From NCBI RefSeq assembly GCF_014633365.1, contig NC_068347.1:15088433-15152432 (forward strand): a stretch of DNA of 64,000 bases, read 5' to 3'. This DNA is from Diospyros lotus. Lineage: Eukaryota; Streptophyta; Magnoliopsida; Ericales; Ebenaceae. Below are positions 1 through 13,203 of this stretch, piece by piece (position 1 is the first letter of the stretch; each line of letters begins with the position of its first letter). The notes under the pieces are model-generated. The model did not search any database. It was not told the DNA's origin and saw only the letters and a list, made by a program, of their open reading frames with translations. The translations under genes were made by a program, and so were the position numbers.

Positions 1-2254
1 TTCGATTCGGTATGCTGGTCGGCTATGTTTCGCAGGCCGGTGGTGATAGAATGTCGGGAAAAAGAAAAAGAAAGGAAAAGAAAAGAAAAAAAAAAAAGGG
101 GGGGTTTAGGGGTTAGGCAGGTCGAGTAAGGTTTTGGCCTAGGATGGCGGGGCTTAATTGGGTTATAGAATGGCCCCATGTGTTAGGCAAGTTTTACCTA
201 GTTGTAGCAGCCCTTGGGCTGGCCCACTCGATTTGTTTTCCCTTCTTGTCGCTTGTCCGTGGACTTAGGATGACTTGGTTAGGTTGGTCCTACTCAGGAT
301 ATCGATGTCAATCTAATTTGGGTTCTCCTTAGATCTCTTGGAATTGGCGATGTGACTGGCGAGTCACTTTGTTGATCAGAGTTCTAAGGACGAAGCCCTA
401 TTAGATGACTCGAGGCCGAGCAAGACTGACCCCAAGTGCATTCTAGGCTAGCCTATGATGATGACTTGGGTTTATCTCAAATCCTGATTTCTGATGGATT
501 CATTTCATTCTGAGGCTAGCACATTGCAAATCATTCTTTTAAGCCATTTATTAAATCACTAATTAATTAATTATTATATTTTTGAAAATTTACCAATTGA
601 GTTATAAATATAAATATATATGTATTTTGAAGAAGAGAAACTTTAAAAACATTATCTATATTAAAGGAAATCTAGTTTATGGGTGAATATAGAAATATAT
701 ATATAGATTATTTTTATTGCAGCCTATAAGTGAGTGTGTAGTTTCACTATACACTTACGTGTAGTATGCAAGGCGAGGGATGATGACGTAGTCGATGGCT
801 AAGCTCGACGAATTCCATGGTGCCAAATTTAAATATTGTGCGAGCCAAGGTATAAAATAACCGATTTAGAGTGTTAGGCAATGGTTAGGACTTTCGGTAA
901 TTTTTATTACGTTGCTACTTGTATTACCCAAATGTAACCACCCTATTCTATTTATTGTAAGTTTGGATTCCCAAGATTTTACTCGATCTTCTCCCCAGAC
1001 TCAGACTTGAGTTATCATTTCCCAGGCGAGTAGACAGGATATGTTATGTTTACCTTATTTTATGCACGTATATATATTGTTCCATGCATAACTTGTATAT
1101 GATTTTTATATGCGAATCACAAAAGAACACTTTTAAATGTTTCTAAATTGCATGAAATATTTCCATCCTACTAGGAGAGACATAAGCAAAAAGATACCCT
1201 AACTGATTTCTTGTCTTGAGAATGTGAAATATTGAATGATATGGTGTATTTTAGGCACCCCATGAAATGATAAATGGTTATGATTTGTGCATTAAGTAGG
1301 GTATCATTTGCATTATTATTATAAGACTATCTAGTAGATTCCCTAGTGACTCACAGTAGGAAAAGATCATAATACTGTGAGGCTTGGCATGCGAAGGCCA
1401 TGAGAGACACGGATAGTATGTTTCAGCACTGCTATCACGTGAGCTATGATGATATTATAGTGTGATGATGATGTATGTGCCAGTATATGTACTTGTGTGC
1501 ATGTGTGTATAGGTGTTAGGCCAATTTCTACTAGTGTGTCCTCAGACTCGGTGCATGCATTACATGTAAAAAGTATATGAGACTTAGGTGGTTAGGTGAG
1601 TAACTTACTGGGGGTTGTCTTTAGGCACCTACTTTTCCTACACTATGTTTTCCTTTAAACCTCAAATTATTTAAACTTATAGTGCATATTCTCGTTGTTC
1701 ATATTACTATTATATTATCGTATCCATGACATTCATCCTAGCATTTTTATTGCATACTCTCCTAGTGGACATGGCATACCTTATACTTGCGAGTCCACAA
1801 GACTCACCCTTTTTTAAAAAAATATTTTTAGCAGATTCTTCTTTTGAATAGTGGTCCAGCAGATTTTCTGGTATGATGTCAGACCCCTTTTTGATTCTTG
1901 ATGTGATATAGGATGCTCTGTGGAGACGTACATGTACTGTTGGGTCTGTTCTTTTGTATTTTATTTTTGTGGTACATAATTGTGCCAAAGGCCCGAGATA
2001 TGGGACTGTATATGTAATTATGACAGCAGGATGATGGAAATTCTTTTTTTTTTTTTGTGTAGCTGTTGTATATGAGATTTTGAAATATTTTTATGGAAAA
2101 TTGATATGGTATTTTACTCCTTGTTTTTATATTTTGTCAATAGTATTAATGCTTTTAGAAAATCGAGCTAGAGAAGAAGCTTACTAATCCACGGTGGGGC
2201 CCCTAGGCCTAGGGATTAGTGCCGGTCATGACTTATTAGAAATTGAGTCGTGAC
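1..2254 (+). mobile_element. Ty3/gypsy-type LTR remnant (3' part), no coding
   Basis: No gene-like reading frame is visible. The composition and layout resemble the long LTRs of plant Tekay-type Ty3/gypsy elements. A segment around 1780-1800 reads like the 'agtccacaagactca' stretch seen in related LTR pieces here (compare 2945-2965 and, on the other strand, 3820-3840). The block appears to end at 2254 with GAGTCGTGACA, a plausible LTR 3' terminus ending in CA. The 5' end is not identifiable and may lie outside the window. The assignment is inferred from style and from the neighbouring fragments, not from a protein match. Confidence 0.35.
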
Positions 2255-3111
2255 AGTCATGTTTTGTATGTGTTGGGAGCATAAGCATTGGCATGAGACG
2301 ATTGGCCTGTGAGTGCTGACTTGTGTATGTTAGGTGAGCATATGCATTAGAGCATTCGTGTGTGTGAATTCCAATGTGGGCGAGGTATGGCCTAATGCTT
2401 GGCTTGTGGGGGACTTGTCATCATGTTAATGCTGCAAGAGTCATTGTATTCCTTATATGAAGCATTGCATGGTGGTGGAAATTGGCTTGTGATTGTGATA
2501 CGTAAGACTGTGGGTGGAGGCCCACAGCAGCTAGATCTTATGATGCATAAGACTGTGGGTGGAGGCCTATTGCAACTTGTGATCTTGATGAGATTGTGAG
2601 TGTTGTGGCACATGATGACGACAATGATGGATATTATATCTATGGATGTGGTATGGGAGCCTTGGACTCACGCAGTTGATCTGGTAGCCTTTCCTTAGCT
2701 GCTGGCAGGTTTGTATACCAGTTTTTAGGTGCCAGTGTCTGCATTTTATATGGGCCCAAAAGGGATCCTATGTGTGCATCTATGTATGTATGTTATGGCT
2801 AGATATTGTGTTATATAACCACATGGTATGGATTATGTGTCATTTATGTATATAAGACTAGCGTGTGTTTCCATATACGGTATGATATGCATGATGTTTA
2901 GGGAAAGTCCGATCGTATCCATTTCTTGTTGTTTCTATATACTTGCCGAGTCTTATGGCTCATTTTAAAAAATATGTTTTGATAAAATGTAAGAAACTGT
3001 ATTTCTTTGAAGATGTTATTGCTAAGTGTAGAAGGCATGAATCCAATTGATATCTAGATGTTGAGTAGTGATTTTCCTTTGGCTCTGAGTTGTTCATGCC
3101 TTCATATATTG
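2255..3111 (+). mobile_element. LTR fragment (3' half), same family as 3441-4510
   Basis: Several blocks match the reverse complement of 3780-4510. 2335-2385 (ggtgagcatatgcattagag...) matches 4345-4390 reversed. 2685-2785 (tggtagcc..., gcaggttt..., gggccc) matches 3975-4070 reversed. 2940-2965 (cttgccgagtcttatggctc) matches 3820-3845 reversed. The order of blocks shows this is the distal half of an LTR reading on the + strand. No coding capacity is seen. Confidence 0.45.
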
Positions 3112-3440
3112 TAACATCTATGACTTTGGAAATAATTAATTTATGGGTTTTAAGGTGATTTATGGAGTTATGTGTGTGGTTCTGAGAAAATGGGCAATTA
3201 GGATAATTAATTATTTTATTTAAGAATATTTATGAAAATAAAGAAAGAATAAAATAAATTAAATTGGAGAATTTCTAGAAACTTTGGGGTGTAAGTGATA
3301 TAAGGAGAAATGAGATGTGGGGTGGATGGGTTAAATTTTGAAAGTTTTGGGCGCTAGTGCAATTTTGGAAAATAGGTTGCAGGTCACCTTAAAATCAATT
3401 GGGTGGCTATATAGGTTGAAAGTGGCTACAGCTCAGGTTA
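3112..3440 (+). mobile_element. LTR fragment (5' end) beginning TGTAACATC
   Basis: It begins with TGTAACATC, a typical start for plant Ty3/gypsy LTRs. From 3185 to 3425 it matches the reverse complement of 5010-5300; examples are 'gggcaattaggataatt', 'aaagaataaaataaatt', 'gatgtggggt' and 'ggtcaccttaaaat'. It stops about 330 bp in, where it meets the end of the - strand copy. It is a truncated 5' portion of the same LTR family. Confidence 0.45.
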
Positions 3441-5325
3441 TAACAGCCCACCTCCCGGAGCCCCTGCCGGCGTAGAGGATCCGTGAGATGGTCATTACCT
3501 GAATGATATAGAACATTTACGCACGCTATAAACACACATCAAGCTCAACACATTAGAAATCATAGCCTTTTTACCACATAACATTTCATGAGCATCCATA
3601 CATAATCATACATACCATACCCCATAACTCGATTACATAACCCGACTCTACTTCCAAAGACATTATTAACATTAACCTGACAAAAAGAAAACAACACCCA
3701 GGACTTAGTTTCCGGAGAACTCTGCACCTGTAATCATGACTTAACGATCTGGACCCAACCCCACTGAACGTACCTGCCAATTCAGGCCAATCTCTTACCT
3801 AGAATGATGGAAAACAAATGATGAGTCATAAGACTCAGCAAGCTAAAGAAAGAAAGGTAATAGGTTAAGGATAGACTTCCCTAAAATCCCATGCAATTCA
3901 TACCCGTGCAATAACATATGATGCTAAGCTTAATACATGCCTTAGCTCTAGATGCATATGCATAAAGTAAATTGCACATAGAAGATCCTTGGGGCCCACA
4001 TAGCATACATACAATGGCGCCTAAGTCCTGCATAAAAACCTGTTAGCAACCCATTATAGGCTACCGTAATATCAATCCTAACATACCCACTCATTATATA
4101 ATCTGGTTTTTCCTATCATAACATGCCTTTTCCTATCATCAACATAATGTATCATAACACATCATAACTTGATGCTACCGTGGCCTTCTCCACTACCTTA
4201 CGCATCGATGTGAGCCGAACCCACCTCTTAGAATCACTTGTCCTCACCATGCAAAGCAACAAATAAGATATGCATTAGCTTCTGCAGCATAAACATGATG
4301 TCAAGGCCTCCATAAACCAAGCATCAGGCCATGCTACGACCATATAGGAATGCACACATGCGGGATGCTCTAAATGCACATGCTCACCTAGGGTACCCAA
4401 ACTAGCTCTCAAGCCAACCAGGTCATGCCCAATGCTCACACATCCTATCACACACAAAGCATGTCCCCCAATGAATGCAACCCTAGCCCCATATAGCACA
4501 CAACATCATGATATACACAACCCAAGATAGGAGCTTACCTGCAAATAATCGACCCCAACTTCCCTCGCACTCCCGCTGCGAGGTATTTTAGTTAAAATAA
4601 ATAATGAGTTCTCGAGCCCAAATGTGTAAAACTCATACTCCCATGTATACAAAGCTCTACTAATTTATTCAGCTTAGCTGGTCTCTTTAAACGCGAATTA
4701 AACCAGATTTTTCTCACTTTTCTTGGACTTTCCTTCCTTGCGCGCGCTGCTGGCAAAGCCCTCATTCTCCTCATTTTTCCCTTCTATTCTAGCAAGTTCG
4801 GAGATGCCCGGAATAAGCTTAAAAAGGGTGCAAAACGGATGGTTGGGGGAGAGCCACATGGCGACCGCTAGGAGACACAACAGTCGGGGAGGATTTTGCT
4901 AAAAAATCAACATTTCCTTCCCAAGGCTTACGCCCACCCCCGCGGTTTCGAACTCGCGCCTCGCCGACAGACACCCTCGCACGCGACCACCCACGCTACC
5001 ACTTACCTTCAACCCATGTAGGCACGCGACTAATTTTAAGGTGACCCGAGACCCATTTTTCGGAAATCACTCCAACGCCCAAAACTTCTAAAAATTGACA
5101 CTTGCACCCCACATCCAATTTTCCTCTTATTCCACTTTCAACCCAAATTTTCCTAAATTCCCCTAAATTAATTTATTTTATTCTTTCATTATTTCCATGA
5201 ATACTTCCAAATAAAATAACTAATTATCTTAATTGTCCATTTCCTCAAACAACATAAATTATTATTTTCTTCTAACTCCTCAAATATTCAATAATGATTT
5301 TATGCAACATCTATTACAATATAGT
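3441..5325 (-). mobile_element. Near-complete LTR, Ty3/gypsy-like, minus strand
   Basis: Read on the - strand, this 1.9 kb block starts near 5325 with TGTAATAG and runs to about 3441, ending in a GC-rich stretch (GGGAGGTGGGCTGTTA). It contains, in one copy and in the expected order, the blocks found separately in 3112-3440 (first half) and 2255-3111 (second half), so it defines the LTR structure. The 'gatgagtcataagactcagcaag' neighbourhood (3820) is a recurring feature of such LTRs. No internal protein-coding region of an element is attached. Confidence 0.45.
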
Positions 5326-6869
5326 TCAAACATATACGTACCAAAAAAGTCATAAAGTCACAAAATAAGCATAAAATCATGAAGTCACCTAAAAAGTTCA
5401 AACATATATGAAAAAAAAAGTATAAAACAAATTATTAAATCTCATCACCAAACTCCTGTTCAGTAGAATGGAGGGAATGGTTGTAGCTGGGTGGGTTGAG
5501 GCGGGAAGGGTCGAGGCGGGATCATCCTAAACTATGATCCGATGGTACATGTGAAATGGACTTCTCACTAGTGCATGTTGTCCCGGAAGTACTAGGAGAT
5601 CGCCCCCAACCAAACAAACGAACAGATTGTCGTCCAAGAACCTTTTATAAGATATCCTTATCAGTCATTTTATCTGGAGGATTATCTCACCTCAGTTGTA
5701 TCATTTGTTCCTGTAAAAAAATGCAACATATTCTTAATCAACTGTTTATAAATTAAAAATATAGTCTCAATTATGCCAATGTAAAGCAATTAAATCATCA
5801 AAATCAGCCATGTTTTTCCACAAGCAGTATTCCAGTAATCACAAAAAAAAAAGGGGTAGATGATGTGATTCTACTATGTCTAATTGTGGGAAGAAAAGAG
5901 AAAGAAGAAATGGAGACAATTTGCACTTTTTGTGTTTTTATGCCACAAACATGTAAACTCAATGAAGAAAACACATTGGTATATAGAAAATTCATATATA
6001 TATATAAAATTTCTCATATATATAAAAAATTCATGCAAGAGACTGCCCATAATTATATATGCACGCATGTCTATGTGATATGCTAAAACCCATTAAAGTA
6101 ATTTAAATTTTTAAAAATGCGATTGCATGCAGTATCAGTTTTATGAAGATTTTGTTGTTAAAGTTCAGATGCTATAAGATTTTAAGTTGACTCCTAATGG
6201 TTGAGACCAGAATTGATACGTTTTGATATAGCCATAAAATTAATGTTACATAAGATCAACTACGTACATCTTCCTATGCTACGGACTTTCAGTTAATTTG
6301 GTCAAAGGACTCGGGCATTTCAGTTAAATATAATTCAATTTGTCTTAAGACACATTTGGTGATGGAATTATTACATTAAATTCTCCCGCATTAGACCCAG
6401 AATCCCAACTATACAAGATATTTTTTTTTTATCAATTATATGCAATTAATACTACTATTTGCAACTTATAACAGCAAAGCACCAGTAACATGAATATGTA
6501 ACAAAACCAGATGAATTGCAACTATTTTCATATAGGTTTGCTGCAATAAAGTCATCCTAGTTTTCAATTGGTTAAACACATAAATAAATCATGTGATAGT
6601 CACTCCCTTACACAAGGCAGATATGCTTCCTCATGCCATAAGACAATAAAATAAAAACTTATGCAAAAGAGAAATAAATTTTAACATTCTTAAATAGCGA
6701 CTCATGTAGCAAAAATGTCATAAGATATCCATGTTAAATGCGCTTCAATTTAATGGTGGCCTTTACTGATGAGTTCAGATAGACCAATAAACTAATTGAT
6801 TTATATGAAAGAAAAAAAAGGGTATTTACAACATTTGAACAGTTTTTACATTAAATCTCATGTTTGAGA
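5326..6869. other. AT-rich spacer, nothing recognised
   Basis: No exon-like frames, tRNA or structured repeat were recognised. Short open frames around 5860-6090 lie in A/T-rich low-complexity DNA and have no gene character. Confidence 0.5.
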
Positions 6870-6962
6870 AGAGGGTGAACCTTGATAGTAACAATAAGGT
6901 TGCTAAAGTTGAGTTGTGGAAACAATCTCTTTAAAAAAAAAAAAAAAAAAAGTTAGACTACA
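6870..6962 (+). mobile_element. Degenerate tRNA-derived SINE (Au-like) remnant
   Basis: The stretch 'ggtgaaccttgatagtaaca', followed by 'aaggttgct' and then 'gtggaaacaatctcttt' with an A tract, follows the plan of plant Au-type SINEs: a tRNA-like head with an A-box-like segment, then a 'gaaacagcctctt'-like body. It is truncated and diverged. The call rests on pattern similarity to better copies at 30603 and 33745 on the other strand. Confidence 0.35.
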
Positions 6963-8665
6963 TAGTGAGATTAAGGCTAGATATGTTGTTCTGGTTCTCT
7001 GAGAAACCAAGAAAGCAGAAAGTTTCAACTACATTAACATGTGATATATTACAGAGTATATATATTACACAGAGACACATTTGGTGATGGAAATTGGTTA
7101 AAAAAAAAAACCAAAGAACCAATTCAAAGGGTCCTTCTGCATCGAGTATGTGTATATATTACAGAGTATGTATATATGTATATATGTGTGTGTGTATATA
7201 TACACACTTATATATATGTTTCAACCAGAGATTTCATTCTGTCTTAAAACCACAAGGCACAATCAGTAGTTGATCTGTTTCTTGCTCATCATTTGCAAGC
7301 ATTTTCTTATCCAAAAAAAAAATTCCAAGATTTTTATCCCAAAACCTCTCAAAAAATTCCAATTAGTTGATACAATATGATGCAAGCTCACCAAAAAGAA
7401 TTCCCTGGAGGAGTTCTCACACTAACAATAGTAAACTGTTGCAAAGAAACGATCTCCCCAAGATCAAATGTACAAAAAAGAAAGCTCTCTTCATGAAAAT
7501 ATGACACAATAAAACTCAAAAATACTCTCAAATAGATCAATTGTAGGCACATCTTTGGATGTTCGAATATAGTGTAGGATTGTAAGTACAAATATTCTTT
7601 AGTTCCTGTTTCCTTTCTCTTCATTGAGAGTATATGAATAGGTCTCAAGCTGCGAATTCTTAACTCTTGCCTCTAGATAAGAGCACAACTCCTCTAGATA
7701 AAAGGGCGTTGATTAATAGATTTTATCGAATTAAAAAATTTTAGATTTCAAGTGCTCTATTGTTGGCTAGTGGTCAACTGTGAGATCAATATCGACTGGC
7801 CCAACTCTTACAGCTATCTGCTTGGACAATTGACTATACGGTTGATTTTTGAGCAAAAAGATACAGATACAAAGATTGTGCAAAATCGGAAGGTCTATTT
7901 TTCATTTGGATGGACTACTATGTTGATTGCGCAAACTAATAACTATCTCACATCGACTGTTGCATTCTTGGCAAATCACTGACCATCTTATCTTACCTCA
8001 GTCATTGCTTGGATGGTCAAGTGTAAGGGTAACTGAAGGCTCTAAAATGTCTGATCTCTGTTTTGCTTCAATTGGTTTGTCTATCTACTTTTTTGTACAT
8101 ACTTACATTCACTGCCATTTAAGTCAAACTAATGGAAAATAAGGACATTTACCTTAGATATAATGTAAATAAGGAAGAATATTCCATTTGAATTCAATAA
8201 AATTATAAAAAAAAAAAAAGAGTCAAAATCCTTACTAATAAAAAAGTTGAAATGTGGTTTCTTGAACAAATTCACATTTTTTCTGCAATTTAGTGTTTTT
8301 TATCTTCAAGATCAAGGGTTTGGCATTATCAAAGTTCATCAAAAATCTTCCTTACCAAATAATCAAAGACGGCCAAATTTTCGTCTTAATTTAATTTATT
8401 TTCTTATAGCCTTGGGTCAATCTTGTAAACTTAAAAAAATTCTATAAACTTAACCACTATATACGTCAATAACAGGATACCATGTTTTACCTTTTCTATT
8501 ATTTATACCTATCAAATTAATGGATATACTTGTATTATATTCATCTATTAACAATATTTTTTTGACATATTAATATCAAACTAATGTCTAACAATATGAG
8601 TGGTTTCAATATCCATTGCTCATTTCACCATAAGTAAACGCTGATGCATATAACAGGACCCAAGA
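6963..8665. other. AT-rich spacer with TA/TG microsatellite
   Basis: It contains a (TA)n/(TG)n simple repeat around 7145-7220, with the short phrase 'agagtatatatattacacag' partly repeated near 7050. No exon-like sequence is seen on either strand. Confidence 0.45.
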
Positions 8666-9080
8666 CACTACAAGAAAACAATAGTTTAGAGACGAATTTT
8701 TTAGACGGATTTAAAGACGACAAAAATTCTATCTCTATTTTGAGATGGATTTAGAGACGAAAATAAATCAGTCTCAAATTAAATACGGATTTAGAGACGA
8801 AAAAATATCCGTCTCTGAAATTTGAGACGAATTTTTTTCCCGTCTCTAATTAAAGACGATTTTTTTGCATCTCTAAATCTGTCTTTAATTTGAGACGGAA
8901 AAAAAATCCGTCAGAATATTCGTCTCAAATTTCAGAGACAGATATTTTTCCGTCTCTATATCCGTCTTTAATTAGAGACGGAAAAAAATCCGTCCCTAAT
9001 TAGTCCCAAAATGGTCTCGGATTTGATTAGTGTAATTAGAGACGGATTTTTTTCGTCTCTAAATCCGTCTCTAATTATAA
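8666..9080 (+). mobile_element. CACTA (En/Spm) transposon end with subterminal repeats
   Basis: It starts with CACTACAAGAAAACA, the canonical terminus of plant CACTA elements. It is followed by more than a dozen copies of a short subterminal motif in both orientations (tttagagacgga / tccgtctctaat). Such repeats are where En/Spm-type transposases bind. The block can fold on itself (8690-8900 against 8900-9070). No matching 3' terminus (TTTTCTTGTAGTG) is found downstream, so this is an isolated end or a deleted element. Confidence 0.75.
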
Positions 9081-9805
9081 ATTAAATATACTTATTTAAT
9101 TTAAAGTATATTGAAAGTTTATTTAAATATATAAATAATAAAAAAAATATTAAAAAATGTAAACTAAATATAAAATTTTATAAAACACACACTCCATTTT
9201 AATTAGTAATTAATATTAATAATATATACATTACATTTTAATTAGTAATACACTACATTTTAATATTATAAAACTCTATAAATAAAATATATACTAAACA
9301 TACATTACATTTTAAATTTTGAGGACGTAAAATAGGGGAATGAAATATTAAAAAATAATTAAATTAAAAGTTAATTAATCTAAAATTTAAGATGATTAAT
9401 TAATTAAAAACACCTTTAAATCAATTCAAAAAAATATTAAATAAAAAAATTAAAGACATTCAATAATAAATATATAAATAATTTTCTAATATGAATCAAC
9501 AAAAAAAAATAGTACTACTTATGCGACTCGTGTCACATTCAGTAGATGCTCAACTAACATTTATCCATATATCTATTATATTCATCTCATGAATATTGGC
9601 ATGTGACTTATTATTCTTTAATATAAATATTTTATACTAATTAAAAGTAGTAGTCCATGTGTCAGTTTATAATTAATTTTTCATATTTTTCTTCTGAGAA
9701 ATCTAAGAATTGTCCATTTATTTAAAGATGATAGGTTAAAGACATGTTCAATTGGCCCCTATAGATTTCAACAATGCCAGTTACAGTAAGATGGTGAACA
9801 CATTT
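9081..9805. other. Very AT-rich interior or flank of the CACTA end
   Basis: It is dominated by A/T with recurring 'atatacattacattttaattagtaa' style phrases between 9180 and 9310, which look like small tandem duplications. No coding signal is seen. It may be internal sequence of the CACTA element that starts at 8666. Confidence 0.35.
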
Positions 9806-10010
9806 ACTACAAGAATTTAGACTTGTTCTGACAAACTAATTTGTCATAATAGGTATGAAAATTCTGACAACATACTTATTGTAACGAAATGACAGTACAA
9901 TAAAGCAACAGTTTAGAGATAGATTTTTTAGACGAAATTTTTTAAGACAAATTTAGAGATGGAAAATATGGGAGAAAATCCATCTCCAAATAATAATAAT
10001 AATATCTATA
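9806..10010 (+). mobile_element. Two degenerate CACTA-like end fragments
   Basis: 'actacaagaatttagac' near 9807 resembles a CACTA terminus with its first bases changed, followed by a repeated 'ttctgacaaac' type motif. A second piece at 9903-9985 (aacagtttagagatagattttt, agacgaa, tttagagatgg) is a diverged copy of the subterminal repeats at 8680-8720. Both are short and lack mates. Confidence 0.45.
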
Positions 10011-10127
10011 CTAAAAAAAGATATATATATATATATGCACATATATCTATATTAAAAAAAAAGTGAAATCAAGGGGACTGGGTCGGATCCGCCTACTAAA
10101 AGGGAAGGTCCTTTGTCGATCAGCCTA

Positions 10128-10138
10128 GATATAAATAG
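10128..10138 (+). promoter_or_regulatory. TATA-like box followed by leader and donor-like GTAAGT
   Basis: 'gatataaatag' lies 5' of a T-rich, leader-like stretch, with a strong donor-like 'gtaagt' at 10313. It could be an LTR or transposon promoter or a chance match. No downstream coding exon is recognised before the copia remnant. Confidence 0.25.
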
Positions 10139-10646
10139 GATGGAGTAGATAGTGGGAGGCGAAAGTTTCCCCCACCAATTTTGCTTTATTTTTCTCTCAA
10201 TTTTATTTCAAGAACACCTTTCTAAATCACCGCTTTATGCCATGTATCTAGCCGTTCGATCGTTGATCCGACAACGTTTTAATTATGAAAGTGAACTCGA
10301 TATACAAGTAGGTAAGTCTTTTAGTTTCATCAACACATTTTTTTCAGTATATATCCATGATATATATACTTATATGTGGAATTTGGGTATTTGGCCATAA
10401 GTTTAAACATAGATCTACAGAGATCCGACCGTTGGATTTTGTTGATTTTTTGGTATGTTGGTCGATAGGTGTAAGGGTATCAGGTGCTTGTCTCTGATCG
10501 TTGAAAATAGCCGGCGGCAATTGACAGTGTTTCACTTTGTTTTATGAACCTTCATTGATCGTGCAGCCCTTTCTTTAGAAGTTTGGGATTAACCCTAGAC
10601 TATAACCATATAACTCAACATTCCTCCTCAATGTCTGTTTTCTCTT

Positions 10647-13203
10647 GTGCACTCTGATATATGGGGGCCCAGTCATGTCAATTCTACTCTTAGTTTCTCA
10701 TATTTTGTTACTTTCATTGATTACTTTTCTCGCTGCACTTGGTTGTTTCTTATGAAGAGTCGATCTGAGTTGTTTTATGTCTTTTAGACATTCACTGCTG
10801 AAATAAAAACACAGTTTGGAGTTTCTATGCGTGCTTTGCATAGTGATAATGCCCCTGAGTACTTTTCTTCTCAATTTACTACTTTTATGACTACTCGTGG
10901 CATTCTACATCAATCTTCTTATCCTTATACACCTCAACAAGATGGTGTTACCGAGCATAAAAATCGTCATCTCATTGAAACTGCATGAATACTACTTTTA
11001 CATGCTAATCTTCCCACCAAATTCTGGGGAGATGTTGTTCTTACTGCGTGTTATCTGATCAATTGCATGCCATCTTCAGTGTTAAAGGACAACATTCCTC
11101 ACGCTCTTTTATTCCCCTCCCAGCCCCTTTAGGAACCCTTCGTGCATTTGGATGTATCTATTTTGTGCATTTCTCTTCACCGGGACCGGATAAACTTGTT
11201 ACCAAATCCCTCAAGTGTATTTTCCTCGGTTACTCCCGATTGCAAAAAGGCTATAAGTGTCTGTTGATGTCACATTCTTTGAACAACAGTCCTTCTTCTC
11301 GGTTGTTCAGCCTAATTCACAGTGTCTTGAACAAGTATTGCCTATTCCTTCTCTTTCGTTACCCTTATCAGATCCCTTTATCTCCTCCTCGGTGGACCCT
11401 TCACTTCCATCTTTCGATCCACACTCCCTGACTCCTCCACTTCTTACTTATCACCGTCATCCTCATCCTGCTCCTGGCACCAGCATTCCTTTTGACTACG
11501 ACTCTCTTGACCCACTCTCTCCTTCAGTGGTCACTCTTACCATGGATCCTTAGCCCGACAGCCTTCCTATTGCACTCCGCAAAGGTACATGGTCTACTTG
11601 CAATCCACATCCTCTTTATAATTTTTTGTGTTATGACCATTTGTCACATGCTTATAGTGTTTTTGTTTCGAGCCTTTCTTTTATTTCTATTCCTAAAACC
11701 ACAGGTGAAGCCATGTCCTATCCTGGTTGGCGCCAAGCTATGTTAGATGAGATGGGTGCTTTGCATTCTACTGGCAGTTGGGATTTGGTGCCTTTGCCAC
11801 TAGGAAAGACTCTCGTTGGTTATCGGTGGGTGTTCACCCTTAAAGTGGGCCTCGACGGACAGGTGGAACATCTTCAAGCCCGCTTGGTTGCCAAAGGCTT
11901 TACACAGATCTATGGGCTAGATTACAGTGATACCTTCTCTCCAATTGCTAAAATGGCCTCTGTTTGCCTATTTCTCTCTATGGCTACCACGGGTCATTGA
12001 CCGCTCTATCAATTGGACATTAAGAATGTCTTTCTTCACAGTGATTTGCAAGAGGAGGTTCATATGGAGCAACCACCTGGTTTTGTTGCTCAAGGGGAGT
12101 CCAATGTAGTCTGCAAACTCAAGAAGTATCTCTATGGCCTGAAACAATCTCCACGAGCATGGTTCAGCACTGTGGTTCAAGCCTTTAGTCTCACTCAAAG
12201 TGAAGTTGATCATTCAGTTTTCTATCGATATTCTTCTTCTTTATGTATCTACCTCGTTGTTTATGTAGATGACATTGTTATCACAGGGAACGATGAGGTT
12301 GGTATACAAAATATGAAGGAACATCTCCATCAGCACTTTCAGACTAAAGACCTAGGCAAACTCCGATATTTCTTGGGTATTGAAGTTGCTCAATCAAGAG
12401 ATGAGATCTCAATCTCTCAGATGAAGTATGCACTTAACATCTTAGAAGAAACTAGTGTGGTGAATGCAAATCAATTGACACCCTAATGAACCCAAATGTC
12501 AAACTCTTGTCAGGATAGGGGGAGTCTTATTCAGATCCTAGAAGGTATAGAAGATTGGTAGGCAAACTAAACTATCTCACAATCACTCGTCTCGACATTG
12601 CTTTTGCTGTGAGTGTGGTGAGTCAGTTTCTCAATTCTCCATGTGATTCTCACTGGGATGTTGTTATCCAAATTCTGAGATATATCAAACAAGCATCGGG
12701 TAAAAGGCTACTCTATGAGGATAAGGGCACACAGATATTTGTTGTTATGCAGATGCAGATTGGGCTGGCTCTCCTTCTGATCATCGGTCGACCTCTAGAT
12801 ATTGTGTTCTTGTGGGAGGAAATATGATTTCTTGGAAAAGTAAGAAACAAAATGTAGTAGCTAGATCCAATGCAGAGGCAGAGTATCGGGCTATGGCTAA
12901 TGCAACTTGTGAGCTCATCTGGCTTAAGCAACTCTTGGAGGAACTCAAGTTTTGTGATGTGTCCCTTATGATGCTTGTTTGTGATAATCAGACTGCCTTG
13001 CACATTGCTTCCAATCTAGTGTTCCGTGAGCGGACTAAGCATATTAGAATTAATTGTCACTTTTTTAGAGAAAAGCTGGTTGAAGGTGTTATTCTTACAG
13101 AATTAGTTAACTTCAGTGATCAACTTGCCGATGTCTTCACCAAGTCTCTAAACGGTCCTCGGATAGAATATATTTGTAACAAGCTTGGTGCTTATGATAT
13201 CAC
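10647..13203 (+). pseudogene. Decayed Ty1/copia polyprotein (integrase, RT, RNase H)
   Basis: Retrotransposon pol remnant. Integrase core is visible first (LVHSDIWGP at about 10649, then 'LHSDNAPEY' and 'HQSSYPYTPQQDG'). A diverged linker follows. Reverse transcriptase starts near 11710 with W-x-AM-x-EM and [10 protein letters not shown], continues with QLDIKNVFLH, and includes the catalytic YVDD at about 12264. The C-terminal RNase H part includes SRSNAEAEYRA-like sequence near 12862 and 'TKHIRI' near 13036. The frame is broken by in-frame stops (for example near 10788, 10985 and 11998) and by frameshifts near 12490 and 12800. Gag and protease are absent, and no 5' LTR is seen. The last codons (LGAYDI) are interrupted at about 13203 by another insertion, with the remaining bases at 15202. 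It is not functional. Confidence 0.9.

Noticed and set aside
5865..6086. Overlapping small frames on both strands
   Set aside because: AT-rich low-complexity DNA with no domain, splice sites or codon bias.
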